A stretch of DNA of 64,000 bases from Chrysaora quinquecirrha (GCA_014526335.1 JACTAT010000027.1:3963747-4027746); one strand, 5' to 3'. Shown: positions 1 through 11,780, counted from the first letter of the stretch. The notes: generated from the letters alone by a model not told the origin. Made by a program: numbers and translations.

Positions 1-2
1 CT

Positions 3-689
3 TTCGACGGAAGACCGAAAAGTTACCGAAGACAGTTTAATTTTATCGGCAGCCCGATTATTAAAGCGACAAACTTTTCGGCGTATGATGCTAATGATGA
101 TAATAGTAATAACTGCGGTAACGACAAGATTTCTCGAATGTTACTCGTTAAAGACTCCAAAAAACTGCGAAGAGCGAACCATTGCGAAGGAAGGCCTAAA
201 CAGGCGACAACTCTTCAAGTTCCGATAATAAAAGTCGAAAATTCTTCGTTGATTAGCGAAAACAATTCGTCCATGCAACTATCTATATCGGACACAGCAC
301 TAACTGGCTTGCCAAATCAGCCTAGGACACCAGAACGGAAAAGACCGAGAAGGCCGGTACGACGATCTATGCGAGAATTTGCGACAAAATTCGTCAGTCA
401 TTCACTCGTGTTTCACTCCGCGCAACGAAATGGGGCGAATACTGTAGCGATTGTCGTCGCATGCCTGACTGTTTGTTATTTGCCACAGACTATTTTGCTG
501 TTGATTCGTAGTCTATTCGGAGACAGTGCTGATATTATATATATCGCAGACACATGGGCTGATATGCTTTTGTTTTTGAACAGTTCTATCAATCCATTTA
601 TTTACTGCTATCGATCTCAAGATATTAAAGAATGCATACGTGCTATATTGAAAAGAAAACAAGACTCACTGGAGATTGAATTGGATTGA
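3..689 (+). CDS. Class A (rhodopsin-like) GPCR, 3' part only
   Basis: The reading frame is open from the left window edge, so the N-terminal half of the gene lies outside; 228 residues are visible. The first visible part is a long hydrophilic third intracellular loop rich in Ser, Asn and basic residues. Then come TM6, with CYLP in place of the usual CWxP, and TM7, with the NSSINPFIYCYR motif (the NPxxY signature). A short basic tail ends the protein. No intron is seen in this part. It is a paralogue of the complete receptor at 6865-8604: TM6-TM7 align closely, including the shared IADTW and NSSINP blocks. Family membership is secure. The ligand cannot be inferred; lineage-expanded orphan receptors of this type are common in cnidarians. 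Confidence 0.85.
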   Translation, partial: FDGRPKSYRRQFNFIGSPIIKATNFSAYDANDDNSNNCGNDKISRMLLVKDSKKLRRANHCEGRPKQATTLQVPIIKVENSSLISENNSSMQLSISDTALTGLPNQPRTPERKRPRRPVRRSMREFATKFVSHSLVFHSAQRNGANTVAIVVACLTVCYLPQTILLLIRSLFGDSADIIYIADTWADMLLFLNSSINPFIYCYRSQDIKECIRAILKRKQDSLEIELD

Positions 690-1017
690 TGTTTTTATAT
701 CTCTTGTTGCCCTGTTATTGTTCATATGTTACGTAAAGGTACAGTAATATGTAGTACTCGTAGCGCAGTTATCTAACTGTATTTAAATGCGTCGAAATCG
801 TACCCATTCTGAATTGAATTGAATTGATATTTTGGCAGCCTGTCGCGCTGTCTCGTTGTTAAAGTCTGCTTGCCAAAACGAGACATCTTCTGAATTGAGT
901 TGAATTAATAACTTACCGTCTCAGTCATCCAGTTGCTGGTTGTTAATGCTGAGCGTCAAGATATACGGAATTGTGTATTGAGTTGAATTGATAGGTGGAC
1001 ACCCTACCGTTGTAGTT
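690..1017. repeat. Intergenic DNA with GAATTGAATTGATAT motif copies
   Basis: No coding signal. The stretch carries spaced copies of a GAATTGAATTGATAT-like motif (about 808, 898 and 980), often followed by a G/C-richer GGCAGCC or GGACACCC block. Related copies occur at 1378 and 1465 and elsewhere in the window. Confidence 0.45.
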
Positions 1018-1325
1018 AAGTGAAGTAAAAAGTAAAGTTTTTGAGAAGTCACCGTTGTTGAGTCTACTACTAGCCGAGGGCTACTCAATCGACTTAACAC
1101 TTTACCCCTGTTTGGATGCATTAGCATATAGCAGGGTGCAACAACAACGGCGCTAATAACCACCGACCAGGTACCCATTTATACACCTGGGTAGAGTGAG
1201 GCACATTTGTGTTAACAACTTGCCCAAGGCTGTTATCTTTGCAGCACAAGTGGAAAGACCGTGGCTCGAACCCACAACATTTTCGTTGTGAGCCTAGCAC
1301 GCTAACCACTGCGCCATAGAGACAA
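1018..1325 (-). mobile_element. tRNA-derived SINE with Nin-DC-like central domain
   Basis: Read on the minus strand, the element starts with a tRNA-like head: an A box in GGCGCAGTGGTTAGCGTG and a B box in GGGTTCGAGCC. A central block follows containing CTTGGGCAAGTTGTTAAC and CAGGTGTATAAATGGGTACC, which resembles the Nin-DC domain of metazoan SINEs. A second copy of the same family lies on the plus strand at 11274-11570 and aligns along nearly its whole length. It is non-coding and would depend on a LINE for mobilisation. Confidence 0.8.
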
Positions 1326-2062
1326 CAAATATATACTTCCAAGTAAATATGAACTTCCAAGAAATACATGTGGTGTAAATTGAATTGAATTGATATCTTG
1401 GCTCTCCTAGCCACCCTGGTGTTAGGTGTGGTTTAAGTATAAATTTTGTGTCCAACATTGTTAATTTAATTGAACTGATATCTGGGCAGCCTACCACTGT
1501 ATATACATCCTAAATGTATGTCAATATTTGTATCGAATTGGTCACCTTGTTTAGACATATTACCTGAGTCGTAGTCATTGCTATTGAATGGAACTGCTGG
1601 ACCATCGGTCTTCTGAGCGATAACTGGGACTCGAGTAATAATAAGTCTAAACTTTGTTATGGTTATAACAGACTCCAGAAAAGTGTTCAACCTTCCTCCA
1701 GACAATAATACAGGTAGCCGAATACCTTCCTCACTAAACAATGAAAAACAGGCGTGTTTTGGGTGTGGCAAAAGATTCTCCTTTGTTCTAACTGACTTTC
1801 CTCCGGTCAATGACTGTGTTACCGTAACTTTTTCCTGACTCTGGGTTATAAAAGATTTCTTAGAGAAAATAGATTCGAAATCCTCGTTTCCATGATACAT
1901 GGCAACGTAAGCTTAACTTAGCTTAGGCAACTGGAGTCTGTTGCTTGACGATGCACGATGCACCCGTGCAGATTTAGACTAAACATTGATTTTCTCTGTG
2001 AAAGTAGTAGAATCACGGGGTTAATAGATAGAGATTTATTATCGGCAGTCTAATTCTAAGTA
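1326..2062. other. Intergenic, no gene seen
   Basis: Two more GAATTGAATTGATATC-type motif copies lie at about 1378 and 1465. A 'gataactgggactcgag...aataagtcta' motif near 1619-1650 recurs near 11785, 55000 and 55212. A 144-codon minus-strand open frame here overlaps these repeat motifs and shows no domain. Confidence 0.4.
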
Positions 2063-2459
2063 CACGCTTTTTTTATAAGGAACCTACCTCAAGGCCTAGT
2101 TCTTAAAGTTCCTTATTTTTGGACCTCTTTGAGGCAATTGTAGTTCCAAGAGTTCCTAAATAGTTCCTTAATTTTAACTGCACATTCAGCGGTCTTAACA
2201 ACAAAAGAGAGACATTTGCATGTGAGCAAAGCTCGAGACTACTCAAAGAAACATTGGATACATGCTTAACGTACAATTTATGTGATTTTCGACTGCAAAT
2301 GAATTGAACCGGCTTTCTAATTCTTGATTATTTACAGTGATAAAAGCATTCAACATTCAAAAGTCCCTTAATGATTTTCTCTTTAGTAGTATAAGTTCTT
2401 TAAATTTTCGGACATGTTTTTGTTCCTTATAAAGTGGTTCTTTTTAAAATAAAAGCGTG
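2063..2459. mobile_element. MITE, TA target site, CACGCTTTTTTATAAGGAAC ends (copy 1)
   Basis: The 397-bp element is bounded by TA dinucleotides at 2061-2062 and 2460-2461. Its inverted ends begin CACGCTTTTTTTATAAGG on the left and match AAAGTGGTTCTTTTTAAAAT plus AAAAGCGTG on the right. Sub-terminal GTTCCTTA words repeat in both orientations. A near full-length second copy lies at 60585-60983. There is no transposase frame. The TA target site suggests a Tc1/mariner-type helper, which is an inference. Confidence 0.85.
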
Positions 2460-2865
2460 TATATACTCTGTTAAAACGACTCAGTAACATTTGTAAATAA
2501 AACGTCTCTTGTAGAACAGGGGACAAATTACAATCCTATTTTGTAAATATTTTTTGGTAGAAACCCCTTTCTGTTAATTAAGTTTGCTTTTAACAGGTAC
2601 ACTCCTGTTTTTGTAGATTTTTTTCTGTATATAGGTCAAACGAAACCCAGATTTTCAATTTGTTGAATAGTTTTTCTTTGTTAAATAATGCAAATTTTGA
2701 ATTTAGAGAGATCGAAGGAACGTTTATTTAATTATCTTGGGTTGGAAAATCATCTATTTCATTGAGAAGTATACCGTTTTAACAACAGCACCCAAATAAG
2801 TTGCATTAGGCCACATTTCTTATATAAAAGATCTTCGAAACCACGTTTTAGACTCGTGTGCGGTA
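2460..2865. other. Intergenic, nothing recognised
   Basis: AT-rich sequence with no coding signal, RNA gene or clear repeat. Confidence 0.4.
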
Positions 2866-2960
2866 TAGGTGAAAGTGAAGGTGAAATGGTGTATTTAGCG
2901 TCAGTCGCTAGAATCTCAGAAGTAGGTTAACTAATCGAAACCTCGACCCTGGGCCTGTAT
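2866..2960 (+). repeat. Dispersed 'GGTGAAATGGTGTATTTAGC' repeat, copy 1
   Basis: This roughly 95-bp block reads GGTGAAGGTGAAATGG, GTATTTAGCGTCAGTCGC, CTCAGAAGTAGG, ACCTCGACCCTGG in order. The same series recurs near 36538 (+), 56228-56335 (-) and 61233 (+). The type of element is not recognised; it may be the 3' part of a SINE. Confidence 0.6.
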
Positions 2961-2964
2961 CTCT

Positions 2965-3150
2965 ACTGTACTCAATATCCTCCACTGTACTGATGATATC
3001 CCTCCACTGTACTGACGGTATCCCTCCACCTTACTGAATATCCTCCGCTGTTCAAATGATATACCTCCACCGTACTGATGATATCCCTCCACGGTACTGA
3101 ATATCCTCCACTGTACTGCACATAAGTCAGTCAGTCAGTCAGTCAGTTCA
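2965..3150 (+). repeat. Minisatellite CCTCCACTGTACTGATGATATC, then (CAGT)n
   Basis: Direct repeats of about 17-23 bp built on 'CCTCCACTGTACTGA' plus TATCC run about seven times, with small changes. They end in a perfect tetranucleotide run (CAGT) at about 3124-3148. Confidence 0.85.
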
Positions 3151-4019
3151 GTATTAGACCCTCATTAGATTTGGTCATGAACACCGAAATTGCTTTTTTA
3201 ATATGCTCTGCAAAATATATGAATGGGGATCGTCATCTGGCACAACTTATCCTTTCTTGTGTAACTTAACTGCTGTTTAATCTAGGGGATTTTAGCTTTA
3301 AAGAATTCTCTCCAAAATTTTAGTCTCGTAGCTATTTCCGTAAACATGTGTGTTCTAGGTATATAGAGTATTTCAGGCGCAGAATTATATGTACTGGAAA
3401 TAGTCATCTTGTAGCACTTAGTCTGAATTGTTGTCCCCGAGTTCTGCTAAGTCCAGGGGATTATATTTTCACAAGATTCGTTTCTTCATGGTAGTTATTC
3501 CATTAGATGCTGTTTACCAAATAACAAGTGGCAGAGCAAATTTGCCAAACCATTTATGTTATCATCTATTTAGCGTTTCTTAGGAGCGAGAGTCAACTCA
3601 CATTCAAATATTGTTTGTAAGTTCCGTAAAACGAAGTAACTTTTCGAGATCTTCAAGAATTTGGTATGAACTTAAAGCATTTTGTGCGATGAGATCCGAT
3701 TTATGTTGATGTAATTTTTTCAACTGCTTATACGGAGAGTTATTTGGTTTCGTGAAAAGGCTTCTTATCAAGCAAGATCTTATCAAGATCTTATAGGGCA
3801 TGAATTTGTAAATGGATGAAGCGTAGTGGAAGGGTGACGTTTTGCCTTGCATTATGACCTGAAATCAGCATCAGCATCAGCACCGTGAAATGCCTTCTTT
3901 CGACCTACTAACGTTATCCTCATGGTAATCTAGATCAGTTACCTAGTCCTGGAAACATATGTTCAAAGCTTCTCTTAGCTTAAGGACCGAGTTTTACAGC
4001 TGCAACTAGCGGATGATTC
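3151..4019. other. Intergenic, nothing recognised
   Basis: No coding potential or repeat structure that I can support. A short minus-strand open frame at 3604-3852 has no recognisable features. Confidence 0.4.
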
Positions 4020-4440
4020 CTTATTATTCGTTCCGGTGCTCTTTAACTATTGGTTTTGGAGTTGATGCTGTGGAACAGAGCCTGAGATTTGCAAGTCTTA
4101 GCAACGGGCAACAATACTGAGATCAACGATTACTGAGAGTTGAATTACTAGGCATCTATCTTACGACCCTTGCTGTTGGTTGTGATTTCTTATTACAAGC
4201 TCTGGTGCCCTTTGACTATTGGTCTTTGCAGTCGATGCTGTGGAATAAAGCCTGAGATTTGCAAGTCTTAGCAGTGGGCAACATTACTGAGATCAACGAT
4301 TACTGAGAGTTTAATTAATAGGCATCTATCTTACGAGCCTTGCTGTTGGTACTGATTTCTTATTACAAGTTTTGGTGCCCTTTGACTATTGGTCTTTGCA
4401 GTCGATGATGTGGATTTAAGCCAGTTGTTTGCAAGTCCTA
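4020..4440 (+). repeat. 170-bp tandem repeat, about 2.5 copies
   Basis: The word GCCTGAGATTTGCAAGTCTT occurs at 4080 and 4250, and a diverged form follows at about 4420. The blocks between, including GAGATCAACGATTACTGAGA and CCTTTGACTATTGGTCTTTG, repeat with the same 170-bp spacing. Confidence 0.8.
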
Positions 4441-4499
4441 TTCAACATAAGGCTATAGTTTGAACTGGAGTCTTCAGCACAGAAAGATTGATTTTTGTT

Positions 4500-4900
4500 G
4501 CAACGGGTGGTTGTATCAAGGTCCCAGTCTTAAAAACCCCACCGCTTGTGATACAATTGAATCTATCTAACATGGTTCAAACACACTGGAGTTGCATCTA
4601 GACATCATTATTTAAAACTTCCGCTTGTGTCTCATTTGAACCTATTCTACATGGCCATGAACACGTTGAAGTCTTGAGTGCAGTAAGATTGCTTTTTGTT
4701 GCAACAGGAGTTGCATCGAGTCATCATCAGTCCTGAAACTCCGCCTCTTGTGTTGCATTTGAATCTATTCAACATGGCCAACACGTTGAAGTCTTGAGCA
4801 CAGTGAGATTTCTTTTGTTGCAGCAGGAGGTGCATCAAGGCATCAATCCTAAAACGCCGCCACTTGTGTTGCATTTGAACCTATTCAACATAGCTGTAGC
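4500..4900 (+). repeat. About 120-bp tandem repeat, about 3 copies
   Basis: Words such as TTGTGTTGCATTTGAA, CTATTCAACATGGCC, ACACGTTGAAGTCTTGAG and a GTTGCAACAGGAGTTGCATC-like block recur about every 116-122 bp. The copies are diverged, so any open frames crossing them are incidental. Confidence 0.75.
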
Positions 4901-5319
4901 ATGAAAAGCCTAGCCAAGTAACCCATTAATATTACTGCATGTTACAACAGATTGGGGCATCTATTGCATAAACTATGCCATTTGTATGTTGCCTTAAAAT
5001 TTAATCAGTCAGCAATTTGAGTACCCTGCTGTTGAATCATCTAGCTGAGCCTTTTGCGTCATATGCGGCCAGACACAGATTTGTGTTGCACGTTGGAGTG
5101 GTGTCTTTCCTACAATCTGGACTCTATTTATTGCCTTTAAACCTACTATTGATTTGGGAATTTCATTTCTTCTGACTCGGGTATCGCTCAGAGCTTTGTA
5201 GCACTAGATTAGGCTATTCATTCAAGAGTGCCTGAAAGTAGGTTCTTTCACCGTTTCAGCACCATAATATTGAGTAAACGGACCAAAGAGATCAATAAAA
5301 TGTAGAATAAGACTATTTA
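4901..5319. other. Intergenic, nothing recognised
   Basis: No coding signal or clear repeat. Confidence 0.35.
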
Positions 5320-6760
5320 TTCAGCCGGCAAGTAAAGAGGTCCTTATAAGCAGAATTGTTTTTCGATTTTAACAGCTGGGATTCGATAATACGACGGCAA
5401 TTTCAGCTAGATTGAAATCGATATTAACCGATTTAGGATCAGCAGGACTGGTTTTACTTCTAAGACTGCTTTTGAAATTGGAATTCTATCGAGCAATGAG
5501 AAGTGAAGATTTTGCTTTGTGGATTTCAGCAGCTGTGGCACAGTAAGTAGAAGGCAAATTCAGTTGTATTCGGATCGAACGTGCTTGTTTTAAAGACAAA
5601 CTGGACTGTTTTTGCTGTGTAGACTGTTTTTTGAAGTAGAATTCTATCAAGGTGCAGTGAGCAAAATTCCCTTCGTAGTTGTTTGATTCGAATCTATCAA
5701 GGTGCTGCAAAATTCCCTTCGTTTGGGTAGACAGAGCTCAATACGTCGGACTGTTTTTGAATCTGCTGAGTAGACTGTTTTGCTGCCAAGACCGCTGAAG
5801 TAGAATTCTATCAAGGTGCAGTGAGCAAAATTCCCTTCGTTTGGGCTGAGACAGCTTTAGCTCAATACGTCGAAGGCAAATCTAGCTATATTTGAATCTA
5901 GGATGCCTGTTTGAAGAGAAAAAGGACTGTTTTGCTGCCAAGACCGCTGTTTGAAGTGGAATTCTATCAAGGTGCAGTGAGCAAAATTCCCTTCGTTTGG
6001 GTTAGACAGCTTTAGCTCAATACGTCGAAGGCAAATCTAGCTATATTTGAATCTGGGATGCCTGTTTGAAGAGAAAAAGGACTGTTTTGCTGCCGAGACC
6101 GCTGTTTGAAGTGGAATTCTATCAAGGTGCAGTGAGCAAAATTCCCTTCGTTTGGGTTAGACAGCTTTAGCTCAATACGTTGAAGGCAAATCTAGCTATA
6201 TTTGAATCTAGGATGCCTGTTTGAAGAGAAAAAGGACTGTTTTGCTGCCAAGACCGCTGTTTGAAGTGGAATTCTATCAAGGTGCTGCTGTTTGGGTTAG
6301 ACAGCTTTAGAAGTGTTTGAAGAGAAAAAGGACTGTTTTGCTGCTAAAGCTGCTGTTGAAGTAGAATTCTATCAAGGCGCAGTGAGCAAAATTCTCTTTC
6401 TTTGGGCTTTGACAGCTTTTGCTCAATACGTCGAGGACAAATCTAGCTATATTTGAATCTTTGGTGACTGTTTAAATAGAAAAAGGACTGTTTTGCTGCT
6501 CAGACTGCTTTTGAAAGCAAAATTCTGTCGTCCAACAAGAAAGGAAATATGCCTATGTTTTGGGTTTTGGACAGCTGTTTCTCAGTACGTCAAGGCAAAT
6601 CTAGCTTCATTGTATGTTCGAATCTAGAGTGTGTATTTTAAGAGAAGCCGAACCGTTTTTTGCTGCTTAGACTGTTTTGAAGTCTAAATTCTGTCGAGTT
6701 TACGAGGTACAAAGAGAAAAAATTTCCTTTCTGGATATTCGCAGCCGTATATTTTTGGAT
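5320..6760 (+). repeat. 150-bp tandem repeat upstream of the GPCR gene
   Basis: About nine degenerate copies carry GGACTGTTTTGCTGCCAAGA, GGAATTCTATCAAGGTGCAG, TGAGCAAAATTCCCTTCG and TTAGACAGCTTTAGCTCAAT in order. The GGACTGTTTTGCTG word lies near 5934, 6079, 6234, 6330 and 6485, giving spacings of 145-155 bp and one internal deletion. The array degrades towards the receptor gene and ends about 100 bp before its start codon, so promoter or 5' leader sequence must lie within or next to it. Confidence 0.85.
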
Positions 6761-6864
6761 AAGCCAGACAGTTTTACCGGAAAACCGGCATTTTATTAAA
6801 ACCGGAGAAACGGACTGTCGTCTTAGCGAAACATTGCCGAGATTTCGTCGGCAACGAAGCGAAA

Positions 6865-8604
6865 ATGAATCAGTCGAATTCGGTCAACAGCACGCCTGCC
6901 GAGATGTGTTTCTATCTCACTGTCGTCCACACTCATCACTCTTTCGGGTTGATTTTTACAGCCATCGTTACTTCGGTTCTCGGTATTTTCGTCACAACGG
7001 CTTCCGCACTCGGCAACGGTATCATGCTTTTCGTTTTCTGGAAGTACGAACGATTACGAACACCGTCCAATCTTCTCATTAGCAGCCTATGCGTCTCTGA
7101 TTTTCTCGTTGGGATCATCGTTCAACCGCTTAGCATTATCCGCCGCTTGAGCGAAGCGTTTGATCGACGCGTTTGTATCATACGGATTATTTGCGCGTAT
7201 TTCTTCGGTCTCTGTTTCATCTCCTCGATCTTCAACATAGGCCTTATCAGTATCGATAGATGCGCGGCGATTGTCAGTCCGTTCCGTTATGAGCGCACGG
7301 CGACTGTTTCGTTACATTTGAAGGTCATTTCCTTAACGTGGATCTTACTAGCTTTGTACTCTTCGCTCGTTAATTTCAATTTAATATCCGCTGCGGTAAA
7401 TTTTAAAATGATATTCGCAATGGTCGGAACTACAGCTTGTGTCGTTTTTATTTGCTACGGCCTGATTATTCGCGTTGCTGTTTCTCAACGGAGAAAAATT
7501 GCTAAATCTTCCGTTGTATTGCCTACGGGTGCAAGAGCGTCACGTTCAGAGGATTATGCGGCGGAGTGTTGTGTTTCTGGTCAAACTGTTGATGCGGTTC
7601 GTGTAGGCGCGGCGAAAGTAAACCGAAGTCTGAGCACTGAAAGCCGAAATGCGGAACACGAAATCTGTAATCTGAATGATCAATCGGAAAACAGGGAACG
7701 CGTAGTATGCAGTGTGATTAATGTAGATGGTAAAATAGGCTACAGAAATTGTATTTCGAGCAAGGAAATTGAAAACATGGATCAGGAGAATGTTGGCTTG
7801 TCCGATTATAATCAAAGTAAGGAACATACTAACTATAGTTTAAGCACTCGAGTGGAAGACACAGGACAAGAAATCTGCCGTTTGAACGGTGAAATAAGTA
7901 ACACGGTACACGCGTGTTTTCAAAAAGTAGATGCTAATGTGCGGACTATGCAAGACAGGGTTAAAAAAAGTGAATATAAACAGAGAACCACCACGAAAAA
8001 ACCAGTTGAGGGAACTAGCATCGAATCAGATATCGCTAGTCGTGATGATATTATGGCGTTTAATAAGACCATGGAAGAACGCGAATCACGATTAGGTGCG
8101 ATAAACGACAGGGATTATGTTTGTGATGATAACGGTGCTGCGATAGAGACCTTTTCCAGTGGAGAATTACGATTACAGTCGACAAACGAAACAGGTAACG
8201 CTAAAGGCGATATAAATGCAACGATAACAGAGACACAGTCACGTCGAGAATCGCGAATACAGACGATAAAGGAGAAACAACAAGATATAGGATTCCTAGC
8301 TAAGAAGTTATCAAAAAATTCCAAAGATATGCTCAGAAAAATCGGCGACTATCGCCGTGGAAGTGTCACTATCGCCATCGTCATATTCTTTCTCGTTATT
8401 TGCTATTTTCCACAAATAATATTGATGCTGATTAGAGCGACATTGGGCGATAATGTCGACCTGATCTTTATCGCCGATACTTGGTCGGATTTTCTCATCT
8501 TTCTCAACAGTTCGATAAACCCTTTGATCTATTGTTATCGTAATAAAATGATTCGAGACGCTGTTCGAAATACGATTCGATGCAACAGAGTGAATGCTGG
8601 TTAA
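6865..8604 (+). CDS. Class A (rhodopsin-like) GPCR, intronless, very long third intracellular loop
   Basis: A 579-residue seven-helix receptor. The start is the first ATG after an in-frame stop at 6760, and the tail has an N-glycosylation site (Asn8-Ser-Thr). Landmarks are TM1 Gly-Asn (N51), TM2 SD (D79), TM3 with Cys104 and the DRC form of DRY at 131-133, TM4 Trp159, TM6 CYFP at 513-516 and TM7 NSSINPLIY around 548-556. The second extracellular loop is very short and lacks the Cys that usually pairs with TM3, and TM5 has no Pro. This combination is seen in the melanocortin/S1P/cannabinoid-adenosine (MECA) branch. The third intracellular loop, about residues 212-497, is hydrophilic and unusually long. 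Ligand and G-protein coupling are unknown. The partial receptor at 3-689 is a tandem paralogue. Confidence 0.92.
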   Translation: MNQSNSVNSTPAEMCFYLTVVHTHHSFGLIFTAIVTSVLGIFVTTASALGNGIMLFVFWKYERLRTPSNLLISSLCVSDFLVGIIVQPLSIIRRLSEAFDRRVCIIRIICAYFFGLCFISSIFNIGLISIDRCAAIVSPFRYERTATVSLHLKVISLTWILLALYSSLVNFNLISAAVNFKMIFAMVGTTACVVFICYGLIIRVAVSQRRKIAKSSVVLPTGARASRSEDYAAECCVSGQTVDAVRVGAAKVNRSLSTESRNAEHEICNLNDQSENRERVVCSVINVDGKIGYRNCISSKEIENMDQENVGLSDYNQSKEHTNYSLSTRVEDTGQEICRLNGEISNTVHACFQKVDANVRTMQDRVKKSEYKQRTTTKKPVEGTSIESDIASRDDIMAFNKTMEERESRLGAINDRDYVCDDNGAAIETFSSGELRLQSTNETGNAKGDINATITETQSRRESRIQTIKEKQQDIGFLAKKLSKNSKDMLRKIGDYRRGSVTIAIVIFFLVICYFPQIILMLIRATLGDNVDLIFIADTWSDFLIFLNSSINPLIYCYRNKMIRDAVRNTIRCNRVNAG

Positions 8605-10023
8605 TGCTAAAGCCCGGAACGGCAAACTTGGGTCTTGAAACCTGAAATACCGGAACTTCATTTAGCCTTGGCCAAATGTCGCCAATGTTGCACCGAAAAT
8701 TTCGCTGAACTTCTTTTTGCATGTTGCGTGCTGTAAGGGAAGGGGTAGCTAAATTCAGCAAACATTTCTTGCCAACATTCGAACTAAAGATGCTTTTAAT
8801 TGAAGAGCATGGGACTACTGTGGGATCTCTTATTCGGATTCGTTTCAATTCAATTCAATTCGAATTATTTCGTAAAATACAAGGTTACAAATTAAAAGGC
8901 TAAAAATACTTGTATTCTACGCGACCCAAGAGAAGCAGAGCTTATCTTGCTTGGGGCGCTAAATCAAACTTTTAAAAGTTACAGTAAGTTGATCAAAATA
9001 TAACAGTAAAAGATAGTAACATTTATTTCCATGTGTTTCTTTGTCGAAAAAGGATAAATTTGTTAGTTAAGGAGCTTCGTTAAGAATGAGAATGCTGTCT
9101 GACTTTGTTTTACCGCATTAAAAGCGGGTGCAGTACCTAATTCGCATGCGTAGAGCCAACGTTTTTTCGGCGCGAGTGGTCAAAGAAAGTCAACATTCTG
9201 AAACGTAAATTTCAGTTCGGTAAAATGATTTTTTCTTTCATGCTTATGTACATCTGTCGGCTTATCTCCTCTCTTAATTACCGTGGAAAATTTCCCGCGT
9301 GTCCAGATCAAATGTCGATTTTCTGAGCTTTGATCACCGCTTCATCCCTGTAATAACCATTCTCAACAGCTAGAGCAACTGTCTCTTTCCCGCCATTCTT
9401 ATCACTGTTGAAAACGAGGTCAATTCATTGAACGGCTGTTTACTTCCCACTTCCCTCAATTTCCTTCATGTTACGAGAAATATCTCTCAATAACTCAGAC
9501 ATGTATCTTCTTTCCAAACTTGAAAAGTCCTTATTACACCCTTTCAACTTTGGGCTTCGTTTTCTAAAGCTTTGAAAATCGCGTCAATGAAACTTTTTAC
9601 TTCAGATCCCGGGGGGTAGTTGACTTAGTTTCAGATAAGGACGTGTCGCCCAAGAAACAAAATGCCTACCCATATTTATACCACATTCTTTCGTCAAGTC
9701 TCCAATACCCAAAATATTTTAAATCCCCCCCTCAAATTCAGATTCGAATTCATCAACACCTTCCTTTAAGTGTTGCAAGAAATTTTATACTTCCAGTCCT
9801 TAAAATGTTGATTTTACAGCAATCAAAAGTAGGGTATAAAAATGTAAAATGGATTTGCCCGTGAAAAATGACTAAGGGTGTAAAATTTCAACCCGAGAGA
9901 TTTTCACGATACTCTATCTTTAATTGCCATAAAAGAATGCTCTGCTTGTTTTGGCTATGTCTTTTTGTTCGACTTGATTTTAAATATGTTTTCGTTTATT
10001 TTATCCAAATTTTTATTTCTTAG
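8605..10023. other. Gap between GPCR and DUF2452 gene; promoter/first exon not resolved
   Basis: No convincing coding exon. The missing 5' exon(s) of the downstream DUF2452 gene should lie here or in a long intron, but I could not find a frame encoding the expected QxQxxxLQEQ-like region ending in a donor. A GAATT run lies at 8846-8865. Confidence 0.4.
9142..9153. promoter_or_regulatory. Possible NRF1-type GCATGCG site
   Basis: The sequence TCGCATGCGTAG matches the core of the palindromic NRF1 motif common in housekeeping promoters of animals. It lies about 0.9 kb upstream of the first recognised DUF2452 exon. One site alone is weak evidence. Confidence 0.25.
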
Positions 10024-10930
<907 letters not shown>

Positions 10931-10936
10931 AATTAT

Positions 10937-10942
10937 AATAAA
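10937..10942 (+). terminator. Poly(A) signal of the DUF2452 gene
   Basis: AATAAA lies 7 bp after the stop codon; another overlaps the stop at 10926-10931. Both would give a very short 3' UTR. Confidence 0.5.
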
Positions 10943-11273
10943 TTTGCATAATTTAAAAAGCTTGGTTAAACATTTATTTTGGCTAAAACTAAGGCAAATT
11001 TTGCCATAGTCAATAGACTTCTATACAGCACTTGATTTGCTTCATATAGCCACTTCCAACTTCCTCTGTTTCTTTTGAATTCTGTTCACTGCGGGGTCAT
11101 TATGGGTTGACCTCTGCGGAGGAAAATCAGCGATTGTTAGTTGAGTTGCTCTCATCAACATTCAGTGATTCTCTACGACAGAAGTGAACCCCGGAAAGAT
11201 CCCCTCTGCATAACAGAAACAATAAGAAACAGGAGTGAAGCAAGTCTAGATTCGTTACAGTGTATCTTTAGTG
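10943..11273. other. Intergenic, nothing recognised
   Basis: No coding signal or repeat seen. Confidence 0.35.
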
Positions 11274-11570
11274 TGGTCTCTGTGGCGCAGTGGTTAGCGT
11301 GCTGGACTCACAACGAAAATGTTATGGGTTCGAGCCACGGTCTTTCCACTTATGATGGCAGAGATAACAACCTTGGGCAAGTTGTTAACACAAATGTGCC
11401 TCTCTCCACCCAGGTGTATAAATGGATACCTGATCGGTAGTTATGAGCGCCGTGTGTGGCTGCACCCTGCTATATGCTAATGCATCCAGACCAGGGGTAA
11501 AGTGTAAAGTCTACTGAGTAGCCCTAGGCTAGTAGTAGACTCAAAAACAGCAACTTTACTTTACTTTTCT
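11274..11570 (+). mobile_element. tRNA-derived SINE with Nin-DC-like central domain (copy 2)
   Basis: A tRNA-like head has TGGCGCAGTGGTTAGCGTG and GGGTTCGAGCC as A and B boxes. A central block with CCTTGGGCAAGTTGTTAAC and CCCAGGTGTATAAATGG follows, then a tail ending in CTTTACTTTACTTTT. It matches the minus-strand copy at 1018-1325. Short open frames across it are incidental. Confidence 0.82.
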
Positions 11571-11584
11571 TCAAGCTAGCGAAC

Positions 11585-11780
11585 CTATACGCACTACTGT
11601 GGTGAATATTGACTACTGTTGTGGGATTTTTGCTTGATGTGGTAGATACGCAGTACTGTGGTGGGTTTTTAGCTCTGTGTGGTGAATACCCACTTCTACA
11701 CTGGGTTTTTTTACTTGATGTGGTGCATACGCACTATTGTGGTGGGTTTTTAGCTTGGCGTGGTGGATTTCTTGGTGGAT
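11585..11780 (+). repeat. About 50-bp minisatellite 'TACGCACTACTGTGGTGGGT'
   Basis: Four to five degenerate copies contain TACGCA-TACTGTGGTGGG, TTTTTAGCTTG and GATGTGGTG. A diverged copy of the same word lies at 59948-60000, directly beside a relative of the 197-bp satellite, just as this one lies beside the main array. Confidence 0.7.

Noticed and set aside
1260..1320. True tRNA gene
   Set aside because: A and B boxes are present, but the sequence continues into a SINE body that is repeated at 11274; it is not a functional tRNA.
1466..1900. 144-codon minus-strand open frame
   Set aside because: Overlaps dispersed repeat motifs and has no signal peptide, domain or splice signals.
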